A DNA stretch of 64,000 bases from Qipengyuania intermedia (lineage in GTDB: Bacteria; Pseudomonadota; Alphaproteobacteria; Sphingomonadales; Sphingomonadaceae): contig NZ_JAIGNS010000002.1 in the NCBI RefSeq assembly GCF_019711615.1, positions 62,001 through 126,000 of the forward strand. The letters are read 5' to 3'. Below, piece after piece: positions 44,015-53,373 of this stretch. The position numbers were made by a program, and so were the translations under genes. Under the pieces are notes generated by a model. The model saw nothing but the letters and a program-made list of their open reading frames with translations, had not been told where the DNA came from and did no database searches. Within the stretch, counting starts at the first letter, position 1. The number at the start of each line of letters is the position of its first letter.

Positions 44015-45295
44015 TTGGCCCGTATCGTGATGAAATTCGGCGGCACCTCGATGGCGGGGACGGAGCGCATCAGGCGCGTCGCCAACCTCGTGCGCAAACA
44101 GGCTGCCGGTGGCAACCAGGTCGCCGTGGTGGTCAGTGCGATGGCAGGCGAGACCGATCGCCTGGTCAATTTCTGCCGCGAAGCGAACCCGCTCTACGAC
44201 CCGGCCGAATACGACGTCGTCGTGGCGAGCGGCGAGCAAGTGACGAGCGGACTACTCGCTCTCACCCTGCAATCGCTCGGCTGCGACGCGCGCAGCTGGC
44301 TCGGCTGGCAGCTTCCGGTCCGCACCGTCGAAGCGCATGCGAAGGCAAGGGTTGAAGCCATCGATGCCGAAGCTCTCACCTCGGCGATGGAGACAGGACA
44401 GATTGCCGTCATCCCGGGTTTCCAGGGGGTTTCGGAGGACGGCCGTATCACGACCATGGGCCGCGGCGGGTCGGACACCAGCGCGGTCGCAATCGCCGCT
44501 GCGGTGAACGCGGACCGGTGCGATATCTACACCGATGTCGACGGCGTCTACACGACCGATCCCAGGATCGTGGCCAAGGCCCGCAAGCTCAAGGCCGTGA
44601 CCTATGAAGAAATGCTCGAGCTGGCGAGCGTGGGGGCAAAGGTCCTCCAGACCCGCAGCGTCGGCCTCGCGATGAAAGAGGGCGTGCGCGTGCAGGTCCT
44701 CTCCAGCTTCGTAGGCGACGACGCCATTCCGGCAGACGAACTCCCCGGCACGATGATCGTGTCGGAAGAGGAAATGAATATCTTGGTGGAGAAGGGCGAA
44801 ATGGAACGCCAGCACGTAACCGGCATCGCGCATGACAAGAACGAGGCCAAGATCATCCTCACCCGAGTGCCCGACAAGCCGGGTGCCGTGGCGCATATCT
44901 TCGACCCGCTGGCAAAGGCGGCGATCAATGTCGACATGATCATCCAGAACGTGGGCCGCGACAAGGGCGAGACCGACGTTACCTTCACCGTCCCGCAGGC
45001 CGACCTTGCAAGGGCTCAGGCGCTGCTGGAAGACAAGCGCGACGACATCGGGTTCAATCGCCTCATCACCGACAGCAAGATCGCCAAGATCAGCGTCGTG
45101 GGTGTCGGCATGAAAAGCCACGCAGGCGTTGCCAGCACCATGTTCAAGGCGCTCGCGGATCGCGGGATCAACATCCAGGCGATCACGACTTCGGAGATCA
45201 AGGTCAGCGTGCTGATCGACGAAGACGAGACCGAACTCGCCGTTCGCGTCCTGCATACCGCCTATGGCCTCGACGCGGACGACGAGGCTGCGTGA
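44015..45295 (+). CDS. lysC: Aspartate kinase
   Basis: 426 residues; first step of the Lys/Thr/Met family. The product starts MARIVMKFGGTSMAG from TTG 44015, preceded by GGAGAG; ATG 44030 would drop the usual MARIV. GRGGSDTSAVAIAAAVNAD and DIYTDVDGVYTTDP are kinase signatures. Two C-terminal ACT domains (from about residue 280) supply feedback control, the second with SVVGVGMKSHAGVASTMF. The next gene overlaps its stop by four bases (GTGA). Confidence 0.95.
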   Translation: MARIVMKFGGTSMAGTERIRRVANLVRKQAAGGNQVAVVVSAMAGETDRLVNFCREANPLYDPAEYDVVVASGEQVTSGLLALTLQSLGCDARSWLGWQLPVRTVEAHAKARVEAIDAEALTSAMETGQIAVIPGFQGVSEDGRITTMGRGGSDTSAVAIAAAVNADRCDIYTDVDGVYTTDPRIVAKARKLKAVTYEEMLELASVGAKVLQTRSVGLAMKEGVRVQVLSSFVGDDAIPADELPGTMIVSEEEMNILVEKGEMERQHVTGIAHDKNEAKIILTRVPDKPGAVAHIFDPLAKAAINVDMIIQNVGRDKGETDVTFTVPQADLARAQALLEDKRDDIGFNRLITDSKIAKISVVGVGMKSHAGVASTMFKALADRGINIQAITTSEIKVSVLIDEDETELAVRVLHTAYGLDADDEAA

Positions 45296-45567
45296 ATAGG
45301 ATTCGCAAGGTAGCTGACGGGTGGAGTGCCATCGTCCGAAGCACTTGGCGGGCCTATGCGGTCTTTTGCGGAGCGGGAGTGATTGCCGTCCTGCTCCGGT
45401 TTCGAGGCGGGGAGTATGCGGAAGCGAGCAATCGGGAGGTGATGGAAGAGATCGGCGTGGCCGCAATTCTCATGTTCGTCGCGGCCTTTGTCACTGCGCT
45501 CGTCTTCCATTACCAACTGCGCCGTAATTCGCGCTGGCCCGGTGGGGGAGGGCGCCGCAACAGGTGA
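45292..45567 (+). CDS. Two-TM hypothetical protein
   Basis: 91 residues from GTG 45292, overlapping the lysC stop. Two hydrophobic helices (AYAVFCGAGVIAVLLRF and EIGVAAILMFVAAFVTALVF) separated by a short charged loop; basic C-terminus ending RWPGGGGRRNR. No family recognised. It is positioned between lysC and purT in one likely transcript. Confidence 0.6.
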   Translation: MNRIRKVADGWSAIVRSTWRAYAVFCGAGVIAVLLRFRGGEYAEASNREVMEEIGVAAILMFVAAFVTALVFHYQLRRNSRWPGGGGRRNR

Positions 45568-45574
45568 GCGTGAA

Positions 45575-46747
45575 ATGAGCCATACAGCAAAGATCCTCCT
45601 TCTCGGCTCCGGCGAACTGGGCCGCGAATTCGTCATCTCCGCGAAGCGCCTCGGGGCTTATGTCGTGGCCTGCGATGCCTATGACGATGCACCCGCAATG
45701 CAGCTTGCCGATGCGCGCGAGGTCTTCTCGATGCTCGATGGCGAGAAGCTGCGAGACGCGGCCGAAAGGCACCGGCCGGATTACATCGTTCCGGAGATCG
45801 AAGCCATTCGCACTTCGGTCCTTGCAGAACTGGAGGAAGAGGGTTTCAACGTCGTGCCTTCCGCCAGGGCGGCGCAGCTGACCATGAACCGCGATGCGAT
45901 CCGCGACCTGGCGGCGCACGATCTCGGTCTCGTGACCTCGAAATACCGCTATGCGAAGAACCTCGACGAGGTGCGCGCGGCGGCAAAGCACACGGGCTTT
46001 CCCTGCGTCATCAAGCCGGTGATGTCATCGTCCGGCAAGGGCCAGAGCACGGTCCGCGACGACGACGGGCTCGAGCCGGCCTGGGATTACGCTTGCGCCA
46101 ATATGCGCGGCGACCGCAGTCGCGTGATCGTCGAGCAGTTCGTCGACTTCGACTACGAGATCACTCTCCTGACCATCCGGCACAAAGGTGGCGTCAGCTT
46201 CTGCCCGCCGATCGGCCACCGGCAAGAGCGCGGGGATTACCAGGAGAGCTGGCAACCTACGCCTATGAGCGATGTGGCGATCGCTAAAGCCCAGGACATG
46301 GCGCGAACCGTGGTCGATGAACTGGGTGGACACGGCCTGTTCGGCGTAGAGTTCTTCGTCAAGGGCGAGGAGGTGATCTTCTCGGAACTCAGTCCCCGCC
46401 CGCATGACACGGGGATGGTAACGCTGGTCAGCCAGAACCTCACCGAATTCGACCTCCACGCACGCGCCATCCTTGGTCTGCCGGTGCCCGATCAATTGCG
46501 CGCGCGCCCCTCCGCCAGCGCGGTCATTCTGGCGAGCCAGAACAGCGATGCGCTTTCGTATAGCGGCCTTGCAGAAGCCCTTTCCCAGCCCGGCACGGAC
46601 CTGCGCATCTTCTCGAAGCCGACCAGTCGACCCTTTCGCCGGATGGGCGTGGCGCTGGCGACGGCAGGCGATACCGATGAAGCGCGGCGGAAGGCTCGCG
46701 ATGCGGCGGCCAAGGTGCGGATCCATTACGGCGACACCGCCGGTTAG
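45575..46747 (+). CDS. purT: Formate-dependent phosphoribosylglycinamide formyltransferase
   Basis: A 390-residue ATP-grasp enzyme adding formate to GAR in purine synthesis. ILLLGSGELGREFVISAKRLG is the N-terminal loop, PCVIKPVMSSSGKGQS the ATP-grasp loop, and GVEFFVKGEEVIFSELSPRPHDTGMV the metal/ATP site. Formate for it can come from PurU (50242) and FghA (28330) encoded in this window. Confidence 0.94.
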   Translation: MSHTAKILLLGSGELGREFVISAKRLGAYVVACDAYDDAPAMQLADAREVFSMLDGEKLRDAAERHRPDYIVPEIEAIRTSVLAELEEEGFNVVPSARAAQLTMNRDAIRDLAAHDLGLVTSKYRYAKNLDEVRAAAKHTGFPCVIKPVMSSSGKGQSTVRDDDGLEPAWDYACANMRGDRSRVIVEQFVDFDYEITLLTIRHKGGVSFCPPIGHRQERGDYQESWQPTPMSDVAIAKAQDMARTVVDELGGHGLFGVEFFVKGEEVIFSELSPRPHDTGMVTLVSQNLTEFDLHARAILGLPVPDQLRARPSASAVILASQNSDALSYSGLAEALSQPGTDLRIFSKPTSRPFRRMGVALATAGDTDEARRKARDAAAKVRIHYGDTAG

Positions 46748-46812
46748 AACATTGCGTAAAGGCGCGGACCTCCGCTTGCCGTAAGGGCGCTTGCGCCGTA
46801 AGCGCTTTTGCC

Positions 46813-47829
46813 ATGAGCAGCTATCCCAAGACCGACCGCCTGATGCAGCGCGGCGCCGACTTCCTCGGATCCGAAACCGCCATCCTGTGCGGAGCGATGA
46901 GCTGGGTGTCGGAGCGAAACCTCGTTTCCGCCATTTCAAACGCCGGTGGCTTCGGCGTTATTGCATGCGGCGCGATGACGCCGGAATTGCTCGAAACCGA
47001 GATTGCCGAGACGCAAAAGCTGACCGACAAGCCGTTCGGCGTGAACCTCATCACCATGCATCCGCAGCTCTTCGACCTCATCGAAGTATGCGACAAGGCA
47101 GGGGTCAGCCATGTTGTGCTGGCCGGTGGCATTCCGCCCAAGGGCAGCGTGGAAGCCATCAAGGGCGGCACCAATCCCGCCAAGGTGATCTGCTTCGCCC
47201 CCACGCTTGCCCTGGCGAAGAAGCTCCTGCGCTCGGGCGCGGACGCACTCGTGATCGAGGGCATGGAAGCCGGTGGCCATATCGGCCCGGTATCGACCAG
47301 CGTGCTGGCGCAGGAAATGCTGCCCGAACTGGCCGAGGACCACATCATCTTCGTGGCAGGCGGCATCGGACGCGGCCAGGCGATTGCAGGCTATCTCGAA
47401 ATGGGCGCCGCAGGGGTACAACTTGGCACCCGCTTCGCCTGCGCCAGCGAAAGCATTGCCCATCCCGATTTCAAGAAGGCCTTCTTCCGCGCCAATGCGC
47501 GCGACGCCGTTGCAAGCGTGCAGGTCGACGCGCGCCTGCCGGTCATCCCGGTGCGGGCACTGAAGAACAAGGGCACGGAAGAATTCACTGCCAAGCAGCG
47601 CGAAGTCGCCGGTACCCTCGATCGCGAAGAAATCGCGATGGAAGAAGCGCAGCTCCAGATCGAACACTATTGGGCCGGTGCCCTACGCCGTGCGGTGATC
47701 GATGGCGATGTCGAGAACGGCAGCCTGATGGCGGGCCAGTCGGTCGGAATGCTCAAGGCGGAAGAGCCTGTCGCGGACATCATCGAAAAGCTCATGGCAC
47801 AGAGCGAAGAGGCGCTCTCGCGCCGCTAA
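46813..47829 (+). CDS. NAD(P)H-dependent flavin oxidoreductase (nitronate monooxygenase / FabK-like)
   Basis: 338 residues, a FMN-binding TIM barrel. AILCGAMSWVSERNLVSAISNAGGFGVI, then ALVIEGMEAGGHIG and FVAGGIGRGQAIAGYLEMGA give the family. Members include enoyl-ACP reductase II and nitronate monooxygenase. The conserved His lies in GGHIG. The natural substrate is uncertain. It is 65 bp after purT, with repeated CGTAAG/GCGC words between them. Confidence 0.82.
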   Translation: MSSYPKTDRLMQRGADFLGSETAILCGAMSWVSERNLVSAISNAGGFGVIACGAMTPELLETEIAETQKLTDKPFGVNLITMHPQLFDLIEVCDKAGVSHVVLAGGIPPKGSVEAIKGGTNPAKVICFAPTLALAKKLLRSGADALVIEGMEAGGHIGPVSTSVLAQEMLPELAEDHIIFVAGGIGRGQAIAGYLEMGAAGVQLGTRFACASESIAHPDFKKAFFRANARDAVASVQVDARLPVIPVRALKNKGTEEFTAKQREVAGTLDREEIAMEEAQLQIEHYWAGALRRAVIDGDVENGSLMAGQSVGMLKAEEPVADIIEKLMAQSEEALSRR

Positions 47830-47891
47830 CTCCTGGGTCGAACCTGCTGGCAATCCGGTTGGTGGTCTGACTTAGGTGAGGCCCTGCGCGG

Positions 47892-48227
47892 TCAGCATTC
47901 GGTTTCCATCATCCGCAGCTGTTCGGGTATTTCGTTCAGCCGGATGAGCCGCGCGCGCCTGTCGTTCGGGTCGATGTCCGCCGTTACTAGGCCTTTCGCC
48001 TTGAGGCGTTCGATCGCGAGGTAGAAGCCGCGATAAGAAGAACCCGAGGCGTGCAGCAATTCCTTGATGCGCGAACTGCCGTTGTTGAGAAGATGGATAA
48101 TAATCCTGCCCTCAATAGTGAACACCTCGACCCCCGAACGACCGAACTCGTTCGAAAAATTCTCTAATAGTTTCTGCACTTGCCCGCCCGTTCCGATTCG
48201 CGGGAAATACACCCGACCATCGACCAA
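47892..48227 (-). CDS. MarR-like winged-helix regulator
   Basis: About 111 residues. IEGRIIIHLLNNGSSRIKELL leads into a helix-turn-helix with SSYRGFYLAIERLKAKGLV as recognition helix region, and the wing is TADIDPNDRRARLIRLNEI, the MarR DPxDxR signature. The longest frame starts at TTG 48227 without a clear ribosome-binding site, so the N-terminus is uncertain. It is divergent from the adhesin gene across 221 bp of AT-rich DNA and is a candidate regulator of it. Confidence 0.72.
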   Translation of the reverse strand: MVDGRVYFPRIGTGGQVQKLLENFSNEFGRSGVEVFTIEGRIIIHLLNNGSSRIKELLHASGSSYRGFYLAIERLKAKGLVTADIDPNDRRARLIRLNEIPEQLRMMETEC

Positions 48228-48311
48228 AATCTGTTAATGGCCCCCAAGCATTCGCAGAAAAGCGAAATGCCAACCATTATTTGCATCAAGTATTATATGA
48301 ATAAAACGCCT

Positions 48312-48326
48312 ACAAGTGTATCTTGT
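48312..48326. promoter_or_regulatory. Inverted repeat in the AT-rich regulator/adhesin intergenic region
   Basis: ACAAG-TGTAT-CTTGT, immediately followed by a TATATATAATATAAG stretch, in the 221-bp gap 48228-48448. The AT content is far above the window average. Candidate operator and promoter zone for the adhesin and/or the divergent regulator; no precise -35/-10 pair is assigned. Confidence 0.4.
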
Positions 48327-48448
48327 ATATATAATATAAGACCTCAAAAGCGATATGAATGCCCCTACAAATCGCGTAGCTCCACGTCAACTGGGTCCTC
48401 GGATCGCCTGGTTTAATAAATGTTAAATACCTTTTGAGGGGTTACTTT

Positions 48449-50098
48449 ATGCGTACTATGAATATTGCGGGTCGTGCAGCTGTTGCCGGCCTGATGACGA
48501 GCGTCGCAGGGGGCGCGCTTCTGGTTGCATCGCCCGCAGCCGCACAGGCATCGGACGAAACTTGCTTCCGTTACACGAACGGCTCGCTCTACTGCACCGA
48601 GCCGGGCGATGTGGATTATTACCGCGGTGCTGGAGAGTTCGATCAGTCGGGTGTCGGTGACGGCGCTTACGACAATCTCGACACAAAGATCGAGCAGTCC
48701 GCTCCGAGCGAAGCCGAAGTAACGGCTGCCCAGGCAGAACTCGATGCAGCCAACGACGCGGCTGAAACGCTTGCTGCCGACCAGACTGCAGTCGAAGCTA
48801 CGCTGACCGACGACAACCTCGCTGCATTCGAAGATGTTGCAACGACCGAAGCCGCTCTCGAAGCCGCCCAGGCCGCTGAGCTGGAAGCACTGGCTGCCCA
48901 GACCGATGCACAGACCGCATTCGATGCGGCTGCTGACGATCTGACCGAAGCCAACGTCGCTCTCGGCGCTGCCCAGACCGATCTGGCGGACGCACAGGAT
49001 GCTGTCGACACGGCCCAGGCCAACTATGACGCCAACCAGACCACTGCGAACCTCGCAGCTCTGAATGACGCTCTGGCTGACCGCGCTGACGCACAGCTCG
49101 CGCTGGACGCTGCTGAGGAAGACCGTGCAGACGCGCTGGCCGTCGCCAACGATGCCGCTGCAGACCTCACGGCTGCGCAGACTGCGTTCAACGACGCAGC
49201 TGCCGCGACCGTCGCTGCGAACGATGACTTCTCGGATGCCCTTACGGCACTCGATACTTCGCTCGCTTCGAACACCGACTTCGTCGACGCGATCACCGAC
49301 GCTGGCTACACTGCCGACGCTTCGGGCCTCAACACGCTCAGCAACGACGCCGTTGCAGCAGCAGATCAGGCTGTTGTCGAGCAGGCTCAGTTCGACGCGC
49401 TCGACGATGCGACCAACACCTTCGCTCGTGCTCAGGACGTTCTCGTCCCGGCTGCCGAAAATCAGAACGCTGCAATCGCTGCTGCTTCGCAGGCTCTTCT
49501 CGGCGACCCGCGCGCTGATGAGACTAATGCCGAAGTCGAAGTGATCGCTGCTCTGGTCGATCACGAAGAGCGTATCTCGACCAACACCGCAGACATCGCG
49601 ACCAACGCTGCGAACATCGCCGACAATTCGGCTCGCATCACCGTCGTCGAAGAAACGCTGGTCGAATACGACACGCGCATCACCGCCAACGCCGATGCGA
49701 TCGTCGCTGAATCGGAAGCGCGTGCCGCTGCCGACGCTCAGTTGCTCGATCAGCTGACCGCAGAAGAGAACGCCCGTATCGCTGGCGACGCTGCCCTGCA
49801 GAGCCAGATTGACGGTATTGGCGGCCGCGTCGATCTCGTCGAAGCGCGCATCGACCAGCTCGATGACCGTATCGCCAGCTCGACCGCTACGGCGATCGCA
49901 CTGGGCGGCATGGGCTTCCTGCCCGACACGCGTTTCAACCTGTCGGTTGCAGGCGGCTTCTACGAAGGTGCCAACGCAATCGCAGCCAACGCCGGCATCC
50001 GTGTCAGCGACAAGGTTGCGATCACTGCCGGTATCGGCGGCGGCCTGAACAAGAACGGCAAGGTCGGTGGCCGTGTCGGCATCATCTTCGGCTGGTAA
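48449..50098 (+). CDS. Trimeric-autotransporter-like adhesin with Ala/Asp-rich coiled-coil stalk
   Basis: 549 residues from ATG 48449 (GAGGGG seven bases upstream). Signal peptide to about residue 33. A small head has Cys39 and Cys49 and several Tyr. From about 85 to 340 the sequence is Ala/Asp/Thr-rich with heptad spacing. A second stalk from about 375 (STNTADIATNAANIADN, ITANADAIVAESEARAAADA) resembles YadA-type right-handed repeats. The last 72 residues (TATAIALGGMGF..., VGIIFGW) match the YadA-like membrane anchor, ending in Trp. A terminator follows. Confidence 0.8.
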   Translation: MRTMNIAGRAAVAGLMTSVAGGALLVASPAAAQASDETCFRYTNGSLYCTEPGDVDYYRGAGEFDQSGVGDGAYDNLDTKIEQSAPSEAEVTAAQAELDAANDAAETLAADQTAVEATLTDDNLAAFEDVATTEAALEAAQAAELEALAAQTDAQTAFDAAADDLTEANVALGAAQTDLADAQDAVDTAQANYDANQTTANLAALNDALADRADAQLALDAAEEDRADALAVANDAAADLTAAQTAFNDAAAATVAANDDFSDALTALDTSLASNTDFVDAITDAGYTADASGLNTLSNDAVAAADQAVVEQAQFDALDDATNTFARAQDVLVPAAENQNAAIAAASQALLGDPRADETNAEVEVIAALVDHEERISTNTADIATNAANIADNSARITVVEETLVEYDTRITANADAIVAESEARAAADAQLLDQLTAEENARIAGDAALQSQIDGIGGRVDLVEARIDQLDDRIASSTATAIALGGMGFLPDTRFNLSVAGGFYEGANAIAANAGIRVSDKVAITAGIGGGLNKNGKVGGRVGIIFGW

Positions 50099-50132
50099 CT
50101 CCTAACAGTCTGATTGGCTGACTACACCGAGG

Positions 50133-50163
50133 CGGCCCGGAGAGCGATCTCCGGGCCGTTTTT
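50133..50163 (+). terminator. Rho-independent terminator of the adhesin gene
   Basis: CGGCCCGGAGA (50133-50143) pairs perfectly with TCTCCGGGCCG (50148-50158) around GCGA, then TTTTT. Confidence 0.92.
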
Positions 50164-50241
50164 GGTGTCACAAGCGTGGCTTTGAGGCCGTCGAGGAACT
50201 CCAGCTTGTCCTCTGGCCGGAGCGCGATCATTAAGCGACCC

Positions 50242-51096
50242 ATGTCCGAACCTCTTGTCCTGATCCTGTCCTGCGCCGATCGACCAGGGATTACCGCGCG
50301 CGTTGCCTCGTTCCTGTTCGAAAGCGGCGGGAATATCCTCGAAGCACAGCAGTTCAACGACCGGGGCTCGGATGCTTTCTTCATGCGGGTCGAGTTCGAC
50401 CCCGGCTCTGCGGAGCGAGAAAGGCTTCGCGCCGGTTTCGCATCCCTCGCAGAAGAGTTCGCAATGGAGTGGAAACTCGCGCTGCGTGACCGCCCGCGGC
50501 GGGTGCTGCTAATGGTCAGCAAGTTCGATCATTGCCTCGCCGACCTGCTTTACAGATGGCGGATCGGCGAATTGCCGATGGAGCCGGTGGCGATCGTCTC
50601 GAACCATCCGCGCGATGCTATCGGCCATACCGATATCGGCTCGATACCGTTTCACCACCTACCCATAAATCGCGAAACGAAAGCCGCGCAGGAAGCCGAG
50701 GTCCGCAGGATCGCCGATGAATGCGATGCGGAGCTGGTGGTCCTGGCGCGCTATATGCAAATCCTGTCGGACGAGCAGGCCGCGCACTTCGCCGGGCGGT
50801 GCATCAATATCCACCACTCATTCCTGCCGGGTTTCAAGGGGGCCAAGCCCTATCACCAGGCTTACGAGCGCGGGGTGAAGATGATCGGCGCGAGCGCGCA
50901 CTACGTGACCGCAGACCTCGACGAAGGCCCAATCATCCACCAGTCGGCCGAACCGATCAGCCATGCCGACAGCCCCGACGAGCTGGTCAGGAAGGGGCGC
51001 GAAATCGAGAGCCGTGTGCTGGCGGAAGCCGTCCGCCTGCACCTTGAGGAACGGGTGCTCCTCAACGGCAAGCGAACGGTCGTCTTCCGCAGCTGA
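50242..51096 (+). CDS. purU: Formyltetrahydrofolate deformylase
   Basis: 284 residues; hydrolyses 10-formyl-THF to THF and formate. An N-terminal ACT domain ([18 protein letters not shown]) is followed by the formyltransferase fold with [33 protein letters not shown] and [18 protein letters not shown], which carry the catalytic Asn, His and Asp. ATG 50242 is chosen; an upstream extension runs into the terminator region. It converges with the PQQ dehydrogenase gene with no gap. Confidence 0.94.
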   Translation: MSEPLVLILSCADRPGITARVASFLFESGGNILEAQQFNDRGSDAFFMRVEFDPGSAERERLRAGFASLAEEFAMEWKLALRDRPRRVLLMVSKFDHCLADLLYRWRIGELPMEPVAIVSNHPRDAIGHTDIGSIPFHHLPINRETKAAQEAEVRRIADECDAELVVLARYMQILSDEQAAHFAGRCINIHHSFLPGFKGAKPYHQAYERGVKMIGASAHYVTADLDEGPIIHQSAEPISHADSPDELVRKGREIESRVLAEAVRLHLEERVLLNGKRTVVFRS

Positions 51097-53244
51097 TCAG
51101 CGTTTCGCCACCCGAGTTTTCGCGCGCTCGGCTTCCATCGCCTTGTCTTCGTTGGCGCGCTTGATGACATATTGGCGGATGGCTTCGATCTCGTCCTCGG
51201 AGAGCGAACCGGCAAAGCTGGCCATGCCGTTATCCTGCAGTGCACCGCCATGGACGATCTGCAGCCAGGCGGCCGGATTTTCGAGCGCACCAGAGCGGCG
51301 CAGGTCGGGCAATTCCGTCGACCCGACTGCTGCAGGCGCGTGGCATACGGCACAATAGCGCGCGTATTTGGCACGCCCCAGTTCGATCGTCTCGGCGCTC
51401 GCCCGCGACAACGGCGGATCGAGCGGTGCGAGCGCGAAGTCGGGCTCGGCAGGAAGCTGTGCCTCTCCGCCCAGCTTGAAGACCAGGAGCCGGCTGATGT
51501 TTCGTACCGGCTTCATCTGATCGATAAGTTCGCCGTCCACCGACAGAGCGAAAGCGCCGCCCCAGCCTGCCAGCACGGCGACATATTGCTCGCCATTGAC
51601 GGTATAGGTCATCGGCGGTGCAACCACCCCGGTTTGCGCGGCGAAACTCCAGAGCTTGTCGCCCGTGGCAGAATTGTATGCGGCAAATTCGCTGCCCGAG
51701 TTGCCTTGGAATACCAGTCCGCCGCCGGTTGCCAGAAGCCCGCCGTTCCACGGTCCGGGATGTTCGACCTCCCAGCGCACTTCTTGCGCCACCGGGTCCC
51801 AGGCCAGCAGCTTGCCGCTGATCGTGCCCTGGACTTCGCGCCGGATGCCAAGGTCGGGCGGCAGGTCGCCTGCGCCCAGATCGAATCCGACATTGAAGCC
51901 GCGTGCCCGGTCAGGCTTCCAGTTCGCTTCGGGCGCATAGAGCATCGCGGCTTCGAATGCCGGAATGTAGACGAGATTCTCGTCCGGGTGATACGCCATC
52001 GGGTGCCAGTTATGCCCGCCGAGCGGACCGGGCATGACCAGCGCAGGTTCTCCGGTGATATCGACCCGCGTTTCCGGGTTCATGATGGGACGGCCATCCT
52101 CGGACATTCCGGTCGACCAGTTCTGGGGGATATAAGGCTTGGCGGACAGGAATTCGCCCGTCGCGCGGTCCAAGACATAGAAATAGCCGTTTTTGGGGGC
52201 CTGCATCAGGACCTGCCGCTCGCGCCCGTCGATCTCCATGTCGGCGAGGATGATGTGCTGCGTAGCGGTGTAATCCCAGGTCTCGCCAGGGGTCGTCTGG
52301 TAGTGCCAGACATAGTCGCCTGTGTCGGGCCGGATGGCGACGATGCTAGAGAGGTAGAGATTGTCTCCCTCGCCTTTTCCGTCGGGGCCGGGGCTGCGGT
52401 AGGCGCGGTTCCAAGGGCTTCCGTTGCCGACCCCGAAATACAGCAGGTCGAGTTCCGGATCGTAGGCCATCGAATCCCACACCGTGCCCCCGCCGCCGAT
52501 GCCGTCCTCGCTGCCGAGCACGTCGCCGCTCCAGGTTTCGGCGGCCGCCTTCAGATATTCCGGCTCCTCGCCGCCTTTGCCGCCGGGCACAGTATAGAAC
52601 CGCCACAGCTCATCGCCGTCCGCCGCGTCATAAGCGGCGATATAGCCGCGCACGCCGAACTCGGCCCCGCCGTTGCCGATGAGCACCTTGCCGTCGATGA
52701 CGCGGGGGGCACCGGTAATGGTGTAGCTCTTCGACTGGTCGACAGTCACTTTTTCCCAAGCGACCTTTCCTGTTTCGCGGTCGAGCGCGACGAGGCGCCC
52801 GTCGAGCGTGCCGAGATAGAGGTTGTCGCCCCATGCAGCGAGGCCGCGGTTCACGACATCGCAGCAGGCCTTCACGCCGGTTTCGCCGGGAACCTGCGGA
52901 TCGTAGCTCCACAGCGGCTCGCCCGTGGCGGCATCGAAAGCGAAAACCTTGCTCCACGCGGTTGTCACGTAAAGCTTGCCATCCATTACGAGCGGCGTGG
53001 CTTCCTGCCCCCGTGCGGTATCCATATCCACGAACCAGGCAAGCCCGAGATCCGAGACGGTTTCGCGGTTGATCTGGTCAAGCGGGGAGAAGCGTTGTTC
53101 GGAATAGGTGCGGCCGTGGCTGATCCAGTTGGCCGCGTCCTGGTCCGCATTGACCAGGCGCATCGCGTCGATGCCGCCCTCGTTCTCCGCCGAATTGCAC
53201 GACGCAAGCAGCAGCGCGGCCGCAGCCGCCAAACCGTATCTCAT
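51097..53244 (-). CDS. PQQ-dependent quinohemoprotein alcohol dehydrogenase (lipoprotein)
   Basis: 715 residues. The signal MRYGLAAAAALLLASC has a lipobox-like end, so it is probably lipid-anchored in the periplasm. An eight-bladed propeller carries tryptophan-docking repeats. The adjacent Cys pair VKACCDVVNR is the PQQ-side disulfide; the catalytic Asp is in GETWDYTATQ, with Thr two residues on, so calcium rather than lanthanide use is expected. A C-terminal cytochrome c has CAVCH. No pqq synthesis genes are in the window. Start may be ATG 53262. Confidence 0.9.
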   Translation of the reverse strand: MRYGLAAAAALLLASCNSAENEGGIDAMRLVNADQDAANWISHGRTYSEQRFSPLDQINRETVSDLGLAWFVDMDTARGQEATPLVMDGKLYVTTAWSKVFAFDAATGEPLWSYDPQVPGETGVKACCDVVNRGLAAWGDNLYLGTLDGRLVALDRETGKVAWEKVTVDQSKSYTITGAPRVIDGKVLIGNGGAEFGVRGYIAAYDAADGDELWRFYTVPGGKGGEEPEYLKAAAETWSGDVLGSEDGIGGGGTVWDSMAYDPELDLLYFGVGNGSPWNRAYRSPGPDGKGEGDNLYLSSIVAIRPDTGDYVWHYQTTPGETWDYTATQHIILADMEIDGRERQVLMQAPKNGYFYVLDRATGEFLSAKPYIPQNWSTGMSEDGRPIMNPETRVDITGEPALVMPGPLGGHNWHPMAYHPDENLVYIPAFEAAMLYAPEANWKPDRARGFNVGFDLGAGDLPPDLGIRREVQGTISGKLLAWDPVAQEVRWEVEHPGPWNGGLLATGGGLVFQGNSGSEFAAYNSATGDKLWSFAAQTGVVAPPMTYTVNGEQYVAVLAGWGGAFALSVDGELIDQMKPVRNISRLLVFKLGGEAQLPAEPDFALAPLDPPLSRASAETIELGRAKYARYCAVCHAPAAVGSTELPDLRRSGALENPAAWLQIVHGGALQDNGMASFAGSLSEDEIEAIRQYVIKRANEDKAMEAERAKTRVAKR

Positions 53245-53373
53245 CGCTACTCTCTCCCTCATCGGTCTTCCCGGACCGCTCAACCCGATTGCATCCTGCC
53301 TCCGATCTCAGGCCTTGTCCATCGCGAGGACTGGGCTAGGTTGGTACGCGGACGGGGTAGAGGAGAGACTGCA

